Notes: a model not told the origin generated them from the sequence alone. A DNA stretch of 64,000 nucleotides from Coccinella septempunctata (GCF_907165205.1 NC_058193.1:11019544-11083543); one strand, 5' to 3'. Counted from the stretch's first letter, positions 1 to 12,055 are shown. Translations and numbers: made by a program.

Positions 1-2085
1 CTTTTCTTTGATGAAGTAAAATTTAACATCTGTGTGTTTGATTCTTTTATTATTTTCAGGATTATTAGCTAAACATATAGCTGCTATATTATCCTCGTAA
101 ATCCTTATGGGTTTTTCCATTTTCAAGTGAAAATCATAAATAAGCTTTTTCAGCCAACAAGCTTCTGTAACAGCCAAACTTAAAGCTACATATTCAGACT
201 CTGTGGATGAAATTGACACATTTTGTTGCTTTCTACTAATCCAAGAAATTGGGCAATTAAACATTTTGAAGATATAACCTGATGTTGATTTTCTATCGGT
301 TGTGTCTCCACCCCAGTCTGAATCGACATATCCTACTAAAATTTCATCTTTCGGTTGAAATACTAACTTGAAATCGATTGTTCCCTGAATATATCTCAAT
401 ACTCTCTTCAATGCTTTATACAAATTTGTGTTTGCTTTTGTTTGAAATCTACTTAGTAAACTTATGCTTTGACATAAATCTGGTCTTGTTGCTAACGCTG
501 CATACATTAAGCTACCTATCATTTTACGACATAATTTTTGCAATTCTAAATCATTTTCATCAGCTTCAAATATTCTAACATCAATATTAGGATCTAGAGG
601 AGTACTAATACTTTTACATTCATTCATTTTGAGTTTTTTTAAGACATTTTTCAAGTATGATTCTTGACTTAATTTTGGAAAACCCTGTTCTAGATTTTGT
701 TCAATGTCAATGCCTAAATATTGTGAAATTGTTCCTAAATCTTTCATTTGAAAATTAGTATTCAACAATTGCTTCAAATTTTCAACTTCAGCATTGTCAG
801 TTCCTAATATTAACACATCATCAACATAAATCAATAAGTACAGCTTAGACTTATCAGTGCATTTTGAATATAAACAATAATCTTTTTTTGATCTAAGATA
901 ACATTCATTCATCATTAGTGCATCAAATTTTTTATTCCAATTTTTTGGAGATTTTTTTAAGCCATAAATTGATTTATTGAGTTTGCAAACAAATTTGTAA
1001 TTATTTTTATTGGTACCTGGAAGTGACATGTAAACCTCTTCTTCTATGTCACTGTACAAGAATGCTCCTTTGACATCCATCTGGTGTATAGGTTGTTTCA
1101 TTAAATTTGCCATTACCAATAGCATTCGAAAAGTTGTCATCTTGGCCACCGGTGCATAGAAATCATAAATCTGGGACTCGTTCTCCTGTTGAAAACCTCT
1201 GGCAACTAGTCTCGCCTTGTATTCACCATTTTGCTTCTCTTTCAGGACCCATTTACTTTGGATAATCTTCTTATGTTCTGGCCACGGTACTTCTGTCCAT
1301 GTATTGTTTTGGTTCAATACTTTTATCTCTTGATCAACAGCTTCTTGCCACTTCTCAGAATCATTCTTCGATATTGCCTCTTCAAATGTTATATTTTCTT
1401 CTGTTTCTGTGTAGAATGTCATATCGTAGTCTCTCATCCATCTTGGTTGTCTGGTTTCTCTTCTACTTCTTTCTTCTATGGTCTGTTCTTCTCCACCATC
1501 TTCTGAGTCTTCATCTCTTGGTACTTGTTCTAATAGAATTTCTTCACCTGTATTATCGACAATGCTCGTGGAAACTCTTAAATTTGTAGAGCCTTGACTC
1601 ACGGATTGATCTGCCTCTTCTTTTCCATCGTCAGGAATAAACACCACATCTCTATGATGACTCACGGGTTGATCTACTTCTTCATTTCCATCATCAGGAA
1701 TGAACACCACATCTCTATGAATAGCTACTTTATCTCTATCTGGAAAATACACTCTGTATCCTTTTACTGTAGTTCCATAACCAACAAAAATTCCAAATTC
1801 GCTTTTGGCATCTAGTTTTGTTCTCTTCTGCTTCGGTATATGTACAGCACATCTGGAACCAAATTCCCTGAAACATGATATATCATAATCTTTATCAAAC
1901 CAGAGTTTATGTGGGGATTCCTTTCTAGTTGAATTGCAACCAACTTTATTAAGTACGAATACCACAGTATTCAATGCCTCAGCCCATAGATTTTTATTCA
2001 AGTTTTTACCATGTAACATGGTTCTCACGGCTTCTACCAAAGTTCTCATGTCACGTTCTGCTCTTCCATTTCTTTGTTGGCGAAT
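1..2085 (-). pseudogene. copia integrase C-terminus, reverse transcriptase and RNase H (frame open to window edge)
   Basis: After a deletion that fuses the TDNG segment to the NGRAER segment, the minus-strand frame stays open from about 2085 to base 1. The deletion removes roughly 20 residues between the second Asp and the catalytic Glu of the integrase core and shifts the frame. Downstream are the copia RT with its catalytic YVDD at about 810-825, and an RNase H region whose last visible part is the IYEDN segment near 90-105. This is the cDNA-synthesis module. It is not listed as a complete gene because its stop lies beyond the window. Confidence 0.8.
1596..1721 (-). repeat. 63-bp tandem duplication inside copia pol
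   Basis: Two adjacent 63-bp units (1596-1658 and 1659-1721) differ at several bases. Each encodes 21 residues containing the shared run RDVVFIPDDG. The unit length is a multiple of three, so the pol frame is kept. It falls in the variable linker between integrase and reverse transcriptase. Confidence 0.85.
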
Positions 2086-2204
2086 TCCAAACCATTGTCC
2101 GTTCTCAATCGCTTAATCTTTTTGCCGGTTTGTGTTTTAATATGTGCGAAAAATTTATTAAAATGATCAATAACTTCAGATTTATGTCTTAGGTAAAAAA
2201 CAAA

Positions 2205-2865
2205 TCTTTATCCTGAAAAATCATCTTTGATCAATAAGAAATACCTTGCTTTTCCCCGTGATTGCTCCTCGAGTGGACCACAAAGATCTGCATGCATCAA
2301 CTCACAGATTGACTTCGCTCTTGTATCACTTGCATGAAAAGGCAGTCGATGTTGCTTTCCCAGGATGCAATCAGTGCATTGTGGGTTTTCCTGGTCTCGG
2401 AATCTGATTGCATGCTTATTCAATTTTTTTCTCACCTGATCGTAGTTTACATGTACCATTTTTCTATGCCAATCTCTTAATGTTTCAACTACATGACACT
2501 GAATTTGTGTTGAGTCATTTTTATCCTGGTAATTGAATTTTATTACATATAGGCCGTTTTTGTCTTTTTCCCCAATTAATATGTCGACATTGTTTTTCTT
2601 TACCATGACTTTATTGTCTTTAAAAAGTACCTCTGCTCCATTTTCTACCATTGCATTCACGGACAGTAGATTCTTTGTAAGATCTGGAACCATCAATACA
2701 TTGTTTAATATACAGTTGTCTGTAATAATTTTACCTTTTCCTAGAGCTTTCATTGTTTCATTTTTCTTAGCTACCAGAATACTGCTTTCTTTTTCTTCAA
2801 AATTTTTCAGAAGGTTTTTGTTATTAGTCATGTGACTACTACATCCTGAATCAATTGGTGAGTTC
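2205..2865 (-). pseudogene. copia protease remnant plus integrase N-terminal half
   Basis: The aspartic protease motif DSGCSSHM is at about 2823-2850, upstream of the first ATG at 2831. It is followed by the GAG-pre-integrase HHCC zinc region (H-x-K-x3-H, C-x2-C) and the first catalytic Asp of the integrase core (HADLCGP). The frame ends at a TAA at 2208-2210 right after DDFSG, where the family has an aromatic residue. The same frame continues with typical integrase sequence beyond the stop, so this is a point nonsense mutation. The product would be the element's DNA integrase. Confidence 0.8.
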
Positions 2866-2930
2866 CAAAATTACATCTCGGAGGAAAGAGAGCGAGCAGA
2901 CTTTGCTCTGATTCGTAGATAGACGTAGAT

Positions 2931-4010
2931 CTACGCTCTGATTGGACGGTATTGACGTAACAGATGGAAAAAATGCGATTTTTGAACGAGGCAATTTATG
3001 AAGCATTCACTTATCTCTCGAGTTGCATGTGTCAATAATGCTACTCTGTCATTTTCTTCATTGTTGTTCCTCTTTGAATTGGAAGATTCACCCCCTCTAT
3101 TCCTGAAAAAACCATTTTCCTCTTTATGGTTGGTTTTCTTACATATTCGACACATTTGTTTGTTCTTCAGTCGACAATCCTTTGCTAAATGACCTGTATT
3201 TCCACAGGAATAACATTTTCTTTCTGGCTTTTTAAATGTTCTGGATTTAGATTTCGGTCGGCTTTCTGAAGTTTTAAATGCTACTGTTTCTTCCTTTCCA
3301 TATTTCCCAGCAATTCTCTGCTCTTCTGACATCAATCTGGCGGTTAAATTGGTTAAGTTCCTTTCAGCTATCGGTGCCGACTCCCATGCAGTACAGAAAT
3401 GTTTATAATTTTCTGGCAGTGTAGATAGTAGTTTTGATATAAGCATTTCATCATCTATTGACTGATTTAACGTTTTCAATCTGCATCTTAAATTTTCAAG
3501 TTTGCTAATGTGTGAGCTAATATCACTATTTTTATCGAAACTTAAATTGAAGAACTCCTGTAGTAAGTTGCATTTCTGTTGTTCGCTCTCTTTTAGAAAT
3601 ATTGCACACAATTTTTTATACATTTCATGGGAACTAGCATAATTCAGAAGATGAACCATCAGTTTTTTATCAACGGATGTAATTATGGCTTTCTGTGCTC
3701 GGGCATCTTTTCGTTTCCAATCAGACCTTTCAGCTTCGCTGGTAAGTCCTTCGAGTGTCTTTGTACCTTCTACGATTTCATGGATGCCACTTGATTTAAA
3801 TAGAATATTTATTTGGAATTTCCATATTTCAAAGCTTTCGCTGTCCTCGAGTTTTTCAATTAACATAATTTCCTCCAGTGACGCCATTTTATCTTCAAAA
3901 TCCTGGTCTACAAATTCTGGATTTTCCGAGATCACTTTATTTTTCTCAATTTTTGATGGTTGCGGGTCTGGGCCCATAACCTGTTGTTTTTTATATTGAA
4001 TAAAAACCAC
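2931..4010 (-). pseudogene. copia gag (nucleocapsid) with CCHC knuckle, C-terminus displaced
   Basis: This is the structural Gag of the copia element, which packages element RNA in cytoplasmic particles. The first ATG (4010) lies inside the LTR. The likelier start is the internal Met about 42 residues in (MASLEEIMLIEKL), where the copia-type Gag homology begins. A CCHC zinc knuckle (CYSCGNTGHLAKDC) sits near residues 267-280, and a second cysteine cluster (CRICKKTNH) follows. The last 35 or so residues, from about 2990 down, do not look like Gag and run to a stop before the protease. The segment 2877-2990 may therefore be inserted or rearranged DNA that breaks the gag-pol joint. Confidence 0.8.
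3967..3981 (-). other. tRNA primer binding site, copia type
   Basis: The minus strand reads GGTTATGGGCCCAGA immediately after the LTR. This matches the primer site of Drosophila copia, which pairs with an internal part of initiator tRNA-Met rather than its 3' end. It marks the start of minus-strand DNA synthesis and fixes the inner LTR edge. Confidence 0.8.
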
Positions 4011-4212
4011 TTAGATTTTTATTTTTAACAATTTTATATTCGTAAAATATCTCTCATCTACAACTTCTACAAAACTGTATTTCACGCTTTACTCTACAAT
4101 GCAGGAATGAAATATTCTAGAAAGAATAGCCTTGAACGGCTCGCGACTACGCCATCTATGAACTAACTCACGAAAAACAGTTTGATTGCTGGAGTTTTCT
4201 ACGTCTTCAACA
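3982..4212 (-). repeat. copia 5' LTR (about 231 bp)
   Basis: The segment is bounded by perfect TGTTG/CAACA inverted termini and lies directly before the primer binding site. Its inner edge is firm because the primer site abuts it. The outer edge at 4212 rests only on the CAACA terminus, since the second LTR is not in the window. It overlaps the last codons of the neighbouring LINE ORF1 frame, which fits insertion into that LINE. Confidence 0.6.
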
Positions 4213-5086
4213 GTTTTACAAGGTCATCGTTGTTCCTAATTTGGAGTATCTTTGAGTGTTCCGTCTTTTTTGCTAAAATGTTTCCATTTTGCACCCAAAC
4301 AAATTTGAAGTTATTCGCTTTCGCGGTTTCTCTAACTTTCTTGAAGAGAAGTTTGGCATCGAGAGATAGATGTTCATTAATGAAGAATTTATTTGGGATT
4401 GTACTCATTTTGAATCCGTAACGGTTTTCTTCATTTTTGCGGGCGATTTTAGCCGCTTTAAGGAACCTATCCCGATTTAATTTAGAGGCGAATCTGACAA
4501 TTATATTTTTGGGCTCATCAGTATTTTGGGATGGTAGCCTGAATACACTATCTATCATGTCCGGCCAACCGATTGCTTCAAGAAACCTCCTATTTCAGAA
4601 ACGGTTTTTACAAGATCCTCCCCTCCACTCTCAGGTATACCCTGCAACTCGAGGTTATTCGCAAGTAAGATTCCATATTACTCAATCAATTAGGTACTCA
4701 TAGAACCGACCATATTCTCCCTCCTCAATTTATCCTCAGCAATCATCGACAGCAGACAACCTCATCTCGAAATCCGTCACCTTATCTGAACAGAAATTCA
4801 CGGATTCCTTAAGTTTCTGCATTTCATCGATCATCCTCCTCATCAGTCCTGGCAAGTCATCAGGTAGAGTACGCTTGTCCTCCGCAAACACATCCAATTG
4901 AGATTCCCCGAGCTCGGAATTCTGAGCTCTTGAATTAGCCGATCTCGTACGGAGACGAGATGATTCGCGGCAGCCCGCGCATATCCATCGCCCACCGGGA
5001 AGACTCATAATTTGACCGAGTTGCTGCTTGTAAACATCGGAACATGTGGAATTCGCATGTTTGGTACAAAACTTGCAGACCGTCAT
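4213..5086 (-). pseudogene. LINE ORF1 remnant (PHD-type zinc finger plus FP-like C-terminal domain)
   Basis: Two minus-strand pieces of one ORF1 are visible. The piece 4736-5086 starts with a zinc finger (CKFC near its start, WICAGC near residue 36) and continues into a helical stretch that ends at a stop. The piece 4199-4558 carries the C-terminal domain found in many insect Jockey/CR1-type ORF1 proteins, containing NKFFINEHLS and a VWVQNGNILA run. The 4559-4735 segment between them is frameshifted. ORF1 proteins bind LINE RNA. No ORF2 follows, because the copia LTR takes over at 4212. Confidence 0.65.
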
Positions 5087-5522
5087 AGTAATAGCAATTG
5101 CAATAGAAAATTCCAGAAACAGGAATTAAGACTATCGAGTTCACCATACGCACAAACTGGCCTTAAATATTTTATTAAATTCAACGCGCCGATTTGAATG
5201 AAAATATAATAACAACGATATCGATACACATATGCAGTGGGATGCACGTCTTGAAATGAATCAATATACAATTGAATATGACCTTCATCTTTCGCATTAA
5301 TTCTTGACGCAAAATGCTCCTTGCAGCATCTTCCTTCAACGAATAGTTCGCGAGATATTTCAGATTGAGAAGTTTCATGATTTGGTGAGAAAGTATTGAA
5401 GCGTGAGTCTCACTGTGACATCCAGTACTCACCACTCGGCCGACCACTCGGTAATATGAAGCAGCCCATACACGTATCAAAGAGTTATGCCGCCCACAGA
5501 CTTCGTTCTTTTCCAAGCGGCA
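5087..5522. other. Probable LINE 5' leader; no gene seen
   Basis: This stretch lies upstream of the minus-strand ORF1 remnant and could be its 5' untranslated leader. I see no supported reading frame or repeat in it. Confidence 0.3.
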
Positions 5523-6147
5523 TTACACTAGCAGGGCACCTCAAAGAATTTTTACGATTTTTATTCCCCCGTTTTGCTCTTATTTTGCTCCGTTTTGCTC
5601 ACCACTCAGTTTATTTTGCTCACCTATATACAATGAGCTATAGACAATTCAAAGTGCCCTGCTGGTGTAATATTACACCAGCAGGGCACCTCAACGGATC
5701 TTTCCAATATTATTATCATTCGAAAGCTCGCGTTTTGCTCATCAGACCGTTCGTTTTGCTCATTTTTACTTGCTCATTTTTACTTTACCAGTTTTCAGAG
5801 AAGGAAAAACTTATTTTTCGTTTTGCTCTTTTCAGATCTGCAATTAGTTTTTCTCTACAACTTACCGTTACCGAGATATAGATAATCAAAAGTGCCCTGC
5901 TGGTGTAATATTACACTAGCAGGGCACCTCAAAGGATCTTTCCGATATTGGTTTCGATCGAAAGCCCTCATTCTGCTCCGTTTTACTCATCAGTCTGTTC
6001 GTTCTGCTCATTTATATTTCACGAGTTTTTGGAGGAAAAAAAATTTTTTTTTCACCCTCTCTCGTTTTGCCTGCTCTCGTTTTGCTCTTTCTAAATCTGC
6101 AATTCGTTTTCCTCTACCACTTACCGTTACCGAGGTATGGACAATTA
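5523..6147. mobile_element. Tandem array of three related TIR mini-elements joined by TA
   Basis: Three head-to-tail units lie at 5523-5670, 5673-5908 and 5911-about 6147. Each begins TTACACYAGCAGGGCACCTC, and the first two end with the inverted form ending GGTGTAA. Adjacent units are separated by a single TA, so each joint is a near-perfect palindrome of about 36 bp. The first unit is internally shorter (148 versus 236 bp) and the third lacks its right TIR. The interior is rich in repeats of TTTTGCTC. TA spacing suggests a Tc1/mariner-type MITE that inserted next to or into itself. No coding capacity was found. Confidence 0.7.
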
Positions 6148-7071
6148 AGTCTAAGGAAGTACCCAAAAAAGTAACCAATGGCTGTTGAGTACTCTCCTTG
6201 ATATGCAACAACACCTCTTAGAAAGAGGATTCGTTTTGATTATGTCCTCAAGGATTTAGGCAAACCACAGAGCTTTGTTGGTTGAAAGGAAAGCACTTCG
6301 AAGATAAGTTGTTTTTTTCGTTTTTATCATAAATAAATGTGAATCATTATTTTCGATATCAATCTAGACCACTTTTTCAGAATCCGGTTGTCTATCGACA
6401 ATTTTCCCAACCAACTGGTTCTTGCAATATCGGCAAGAGCCAGGGAATTTTATGTACCCACTACAATTATCAGCTGATATATATGAATCACCTCAAAATG
6501 AAAAACAACAAGGAAGATTTGCTTCATTGTAGAACTTTTGACTGGTGCTATCAGACCATCCTTTCTTTGAAAGAACTAGTGGACTTCTAGTACCTATAGT
6601 CGTTTATAATTTCAAGTGAACTTAAACATCATTCAATTTTACACCTAAATGGTACTCTTGATGAAAGTCGATACTATGAACTGTTTTGGAATATTTTGAT
6701 TTAAAATTTATGAAGAAATATCCGATGCTGGTATAAAGAAATGGTCGGTAAAGGTGAAGCTATTAATTATTATTTTCATGAATTATAGTATGCATCATGT
6801 GAATCAAAATGTTTTTGCACCATCGATAAAACGAATACATGTTGAAAAATTGGGATGTAGGGTTCAACAGTCAGATTCATCGGGAGGCTGAGTCGAGTCA
6901 CATGGGCTGACAGGAGGCTGGTCTATATCAAATGGCGGTACTTTGAAGAAAAAATTATTAAATCCAAATCAATTTACAGATTTGAATATGTAGTATAGAT
7001 TTATTTTAAAGGAGCAATCTGAAATCCCTTGTTTTCACTTGTGACTTTTTCTGTTATCCGTAGAGGTAATA
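6148..7071. other. Unassigned DNA
   Basis: AT-rich sequence between two blocks of the same mini-element. The only ORF above 60 codons (6339-6590, plus strand) resembles no family I know. I see nothing else in it. Confidence 0.3.
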
Positions 7072-7383
7072 TTACACTAACAGGAAACTTTTATTTATCT
7101 ATAGCTCAATAGGTGAAAAAAAAAACTGAATGGTGAGCTTTCGATCGGGATCAATATCGGAAAAATCCGTTGAGGTGCTCTACTAATGGGATATTACTTT
7201 GAATACTTTGAACAACCTATATTCCGGTAACGATAATTGGTAGAAAAAAACGAATTGCAGATTTGGTAAGAGCAAAACGACAGCAAAACGCAGATATTCT
7301 ATAAGCTAGGGTGGAAAATTTTTTTTTCTCCTCCAAAAACTCGTAAAGTATAAATGAGCAAAACGAACGGACTGATGAGCAAA
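7072..7383. mobile_element. Inverted, scrambled copy of the 5523-6147 mini-element, interrupted by a LINE
   Basis: The segment 7220-7383 is the reverse complement of the interior of the 5911-6147 unit, including the TTTTGCTC repeats. TIR-like ends occur at about 7072 (TTACACTAACAGG) and about 7165-7195. A minus-strand LINE tail (TAA repeats) begins at 7384 inside it, so the LINE inserted later. Confidence 0.5.
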
Positions 7384-7465
7384 ATAATAATAATAGGTCT
7401 TTATTTCAGAACAGTTCCGGTAACAAGCCAAGAAAAGAAATGAAATAGCGTCAAATCCAAAGCAA

Positions 7466-9088
7466 CTAAACATCAAAGCAGACCAAATCATAGGGTTCCA
7501 TATCTAATAACAAACTAGAAATTTTTTTCTTAAAAATTTTAACATTCTCAATTTCCTGAATTTCTTGGGCATTAAGATATTTAGCCAGCACTCTGAAAGC
7601 ATAGATGGAGGAAGAAACTTTTTTGCATAAATGTTCTATGTGTTCTTTCCAATTCAATTCTTCATCAATATGAACTCCTAGAAATTTTGTACTACTTGAA
7701 ATATTGTAAACTGAGGTGTTCAGGTTTACGTCATCTGGGATTTCCCATCTTGACCGTGGAGGATGAAAGGCCACCTTTGTCTTGTTCTTATTACGAATTA
7801 ACCAATTTTCTGCATCTACCACCCCCATTAGTCTCTCCAGTTCTGGCCAAAGAGATGCTATAACCAAAAGATTCTTGTCATCTACATATCCTTCAAAAGA
7901 TACTTGACCGCTAAGTTGCACCGCCAATCCAAAATCATTTACATAAATTATGAAAAATAGTGGTCCCGCGATACTCCCTTGTGGTATTCCTAATTTGAGT
8001 TCTTTTAGATTCGATCTTATCTTGACACCTTCTGAGATGATCTCCACCACCTGAGTGCGTCCTTTAAAGTAAGACCTAACCCAATCAAGTGCTGGTCCCC
8101 TCACTCCATATTTTTCCAATTTTTGAACTAACTGCCCTACATTTAGGCAGTCATAAGTCTTGGATGAGTCGAGAAACAGTCCCATAGACATATCTCCATC
8201 CTCAAATGCAGAAGTTATTCTTTTTATAAACCTGAAAATAGCTGTCTGAATCGATTTTCCCCTTATATATCTATGCTGGTGTTCTGAGAATATTTTATTT
8301 TTCAAGAAGAATTCTGCAACCTGGTTGCAAAAGGCCAGCTCAAAAATTTTGGACAAGCTAGGTTATATGCTGATTGGTCTGTAGTTTTCAAAATCGTTCA
8401 CATCTATATTGGCCTAACAATCGCCGTCTTAAGTCTGTCAAGAAAAATTCCCTTTTTCAGAGAGTTGTTCAAAATATACTGCAGAGGTTCCAAAATTTCT
8501 TTGGATATTTGTTTTATAACACTGTTATCAGGAACTTGAATACTAATATTCTCAACGGCATCTCCATTTGGGTTGTTTTTTGTCAGATTTACACCTTGAT
8601 TGACAGAAAACTTCATTCATTTCAGTTGAAATACTTTCCAAATTTCCTTTGATTGGAAAATTGCTATCTTTTCTTTGATTTTTGATAGTGTTCACCACTG
8701 ACCAGACAGTTTTGTTTTTATTATCTGAACTTTCTATTATTTTCCTATAATTTTGTTCTTTATTCTGAATTAATAGGCTGTCATATTCACGTTTAACTTT
8801 GTTGTACTCATCTATAAATCTCTTATCATTTCTACTGCATACTAGCAGCACGTCCAATCTTCGTTTCATTTGCTTCTGAGAAGAGCTTGGGTGTTTGTAC
8901 TTTTTGTTTCTTCTTTTAAAATTTTTGAGTGGACAAGCTACATTAAAATGTTTCAAAAATATATCATGGAAGGCATCGAATTGTTTATTGACATCGTCCG
9001 AGTCATTCCGAACTGACCAATTCTGATTGCTCAGTAGAGCATTCAACACTTGGATATTTTCATCTGAGCAGATTCTTTTACATCCCAA
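7466..9088 (-). pseudogene. LINE reverse transcriptase remnant
   Basis: Three minus-strand frames make up the ORF2 middle and C-terminus. The frame 8552-9088 is the region between endonuclease and RT. The frame 8404-8616 is the start of RT (ILEPLQYILNNSLKKG). The frame 7466-8356 holds the core, with FLDSSKTYDCL where the first catalytic Asp lies, GIPQGSIAGPL, and YVDD at about 7877-7889 in place of the usual YADD. At least two frameshifts separate the pieces. The protein would copy LINE RNA at the nicked target. Confidence 0.75.
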
Positions 9089-9292
9089 CTGTTCTCTGGG
9101 CTTTTACTGCATGAATGTGATTGTCTGTGCTCTGTAGTTAGAAATACGAGTGTCTAAGACATACGAATGATAAGGTATCCTAAGGTTGGTAAATATACCA
9201 TCAATGCATGTGGAACTTGTAGACGTTATCCTAGTTTGTTCAAATATTGTTTGTTTGATATTATGAGAATTCAGGAAACCAAGCCAATCAGC

Positions 9293-9496
9293 TTATCTCT
9301 GCGAGTCCTGCAACAAATCAATATTGAAATCTCCAACCAAAATTACTTGAGCATTCTCGCTGTACAGTTTATTCAAAACAATGTTCAGTTTCTCAATTAG
9401 AATATTTACGTTACCATCATTACAAAATGTCAAGCATATAATCTTATTATTATTACTTGAAAATTCCACTGCTGCACACTCCACCGAGCCCTTCAC
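9293..9496 (-). pseudogene. LINE apurinic-type endonuclease, C-terminal part
   Basis: The motif VILVGDFNID is the GDFN catalytic motif of APE-type LINE endonucleases. Its N-terminal partner is at 12450-12624, on the far side of the Harbinger insertion, on the same strand and in the right order. Confidence 0.7.
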
Positions 9497-9840
9497 TGAT
9501 ATCTCACATATATCCTTTCCTTCACACTCAGGTCTTTAAGGCTCAGTTTCACAATGTATGGTTAACCTAAAGTTATGTAGTGACCAGTGGTTAAATCAAA
9601 AATTCGGTTTCACAAAGTGTGGTTTATCGTTTGACCTAAAGTTAACTTGTGGTTGAGTTAACCCTGGAAATTGCATGAGTTAACTCAGAGTTTCCTGGAC
9701 ATAGAATTTTCGTGACGATGAATTTCAATAGACAACATATTTTGAGTTCTGTCAGAGACAGTTCAGAATTTCTTCGAGATTACTAGTTGGGAAGCGTTGT
9801 ATTTGTATTAGTTGATTATAAGTTATAATTTACGAGCATC

Positions 9841-10785
9841 ATGGACGATTATGATGTCAATGCTTATAGTAGCGATGAGGAAGCAGCGAGACCTAGAATA
9901 ATTAGAGCCAGGAGAAATTATTTTGAAGAATATGACGACCTGGATTTCTTCTATAGGTTCAGACTTCGGAAAAGGACCGTAGAAAATATTTTATACCAGA
10001 TTGATGACTTAATTAGGCACCCTACTGAAAGGTCAGATTCTTTATGTAAATATCAATAAGATGCTAAATATTATAGGAATGAATGTTTATCGCCTAGGCA
10101 GCAGTTGCTCCTAGCTCTGAATTTTTATGCAAGTGGATCATTCTTAAGAATTGCTGGTGATTTTGAAAGTGTGAGCAAGGCTACAGCGTCAAGAACTATA
10201 AGAAGAGTTAGTGAAGCCATTGCATCATTAAGACCTTATTATATACATATGCCACATAATGATGAAATAGGAGTAGTAAGGCGAAAATTTTATGGTATTG
10301 CTCGTTTCCCGAGGTGTATTGGAGCGCTAGATTGTACGCATGTGAAAATACAATCTCCCGGTGGCGATAATGCTGAGATATTCAGAAATCGAAAACAATT
10401 TTTTTCCCTTAATGTTCAATCAGTGGCAGACGCAGATCTGAAATTTAGAGACATAGTGGTAAGATGGCCTGGTTCAGCCCATGATTCACACATATTCAGA
10501 AATTCTGTTTTGTGTGAAAGGTTTGAAAGAGGTGAATTTGGGGATAACCTAATTATAGGAGACAGTGTGTATCCTGTGAAGCCTTATTTTATTACTCCTT
10601 TACTAGAAGTCCAAAATGAAGCGCAGGCCTTTTTCAATGAATCCCTGATTAGAACAAGATCTTGTAAAGAAAATGATGGACTGCCTCCTCCAAGAGGAGA
10701 AGAAGAGGCAATAAATTTTTTTCAAGATGTTGATGTACCTCCTCTATGGATCAAGAATTATGGTCTAATAATAGAACTAGACTGA
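9841..10785 (+). pseudogene. HARBI1-like DDE nuclease of the Harbinger element, catalytic Glu region deleted
   Basis: The frame starts at ATG 9841 and is interrupted by a TAA at 10057-10059. It then continues in the same frame through 10785, so this is one nonsense codon. The DDE_Tnp_4 signatures seen are GALDCTHVKI (first Asp), GSAHDSHIF (second Asp) and IIGDSVYP. After FNESLIRTRS the usual block with the catalytic Glu (VVExxFGxxK type) is absent and a C-terminal LHN-like tail is lost too, so an internal deletion is inferred. In an intact element this protein cuts the transposon ends together with the Myb-like partner. Confidence 0.85.
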
Positions 10786-10984
10786 ATCTCATAAATAGTT
10801 ATTTTGCAAATTTGAATTAGCGTGATGAAAATAGAATTCCTGAAATAGATCAAAGGGTTTTAATTGAAATTCTAATAATCAATAAAAATAGGCTTTTCAT
10901 CAATTGTTGAAGAACACATGTCATAGTTAGATTTATATTATTTGAGGAACTTGAAGAAACAAAAATACAAAACATAAGTGTGTT

Positions 10985-12055
10985 TTAATTTTTCATTGAA
11001 CTTATAATTTGAACTGGTCCAGCACAGTTGCACTGCTTTTCTATATTCCGCAGAGTTTTCTCATAAATTAGCATTTTTATCTGGTGCTCTTCCAGAAACT
11101 TCTCTTTTTGCATTCGCACAAATTCCAGTTTTTCTTCTATCAATTGCGTGTTGAAGCTGACATATTTCTTGTATCGACCCTTCTTTTCCCTCACGTAGCA
11201 TTCCCTTCCTGAAAAAAATTGTTGTGTGAATTATTATTAAATTCATTTAATACTTCAGGATAACATCGTTTAGGACAAGACAAAATTAAAAAGTATATAG
11301 ATTGAATTTTCAAACTCACGACTGCTCGTTCTTAATTTAGACGATACAGGAGTTTTCAAATTTTTTTTTGTATATGAGGTCCAGTTACTGCTTTCTGGAG
11401 TGAAGTCTGAATCTTTTTCCTTCGCTTTTTCACTGGTTGAAGGTTCAGGAGATCGATCAATGTCTTCTGGAGCTGTAGTACACTCTACAAATTATAACTA
11501 TCGAAAAAAATAAGCATTCAACGATATGCAATTGGAATTTAAATAAGATTTCGCTACTGAAATGTTTCATATGCGAATAGCTTCAGCATGAAGTTCGCCA
11601 AACGACTCAATCTGAAATGAATATTCTTCTGAAGCATCAACCTCCATGGCATTTGTTGATCGAACGTCACAGTCATATAAGGACTTAAGCCCTTCTACCT
11701 GTTCACCTCCAATTAGATTCTTTACAGCCTCATCTAGGTCCGTTATTGACAATGGGGCATATTGACCTCCTCCTGTTTCGCACAATTCTTTTTTTGCATT
11801 GGCAAACTTTTCCTTAGTTTCTTTCTTTATATTTCTATACTTTTACTTCAAAACTTTAAACGACCTTCGGCCCTGTGATCCACATTGGCAGTTGAACTCC
11901 TCTTCAACTTTCTTCCACGTCTTTTCCTTATCACGCCATGTGGTTGCATCACTTTTTTTGCATTCAATAATGCCCTTGCACTTTTCAATTAATGATATGA
12001 GCAAATATTCCTCATCTTTAGAAAAGTTATTTGATCTCTTCTTTGTTTCGGCCAT
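10985..12055 (-). pseudogene. Myb/SANT-like DNA-binding protein of the Harbinger element, probably spliced
   Basis: The ATG at 12055 opens a Myb/SANT-like domain (TKKRSNNFSKDEEYLLISLI, tryptophan in TTWRDKEKTWKKVEEEF). An in-frame TAA at about 11843 interrupts it, and the frame then continues to 11567. Further coding-like sequence at about 11327-11490 ends at a plausible donor (C|GTGAGT). It joins in frame to 10985-11212 after a TTTTTTCAG acceptor, giving a coiled-coil tail. Such proteins pair with the Harbinger nuclease and bring it to the ends. The upstream splice between 11567 and 11490 is not clear. Confidence 0.65.

Larger units (their letters stand above)
1..4212 (-). mobile_element. 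Ty1/copia LTR retrotransposon (5' LTR to RNase H; runs off the window start)
   Basis: Read on the minus strand the order is LTR, tRNA primer site, gag with a CCHC knuckle, protease, integrase, reverse transcriptase and RNase H, which is the Ty1/copia order. The 3' LTR lies beyond position 1. The copy has several breaks: a displaced gag-protease joint, one nonsense codon at about 2208, and a frameshifting deletion at about 2075. The frame downstream of that deletion is open for about 2 kb, so decay is recent or light. The 5 bases to the right of the LTR (gtttt, 4213-4217) are the predicted target duplication, but the partner flank is outside the window. Confidence 0.9.

Noticed and set aside
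4199..4212. Natural C-terminus of the LINE ORF1 at 4199
   Set aside because: The last codons overlap the inferred copia LTR end, so the stop is probably supplied by the LTR rather than by the LINE.
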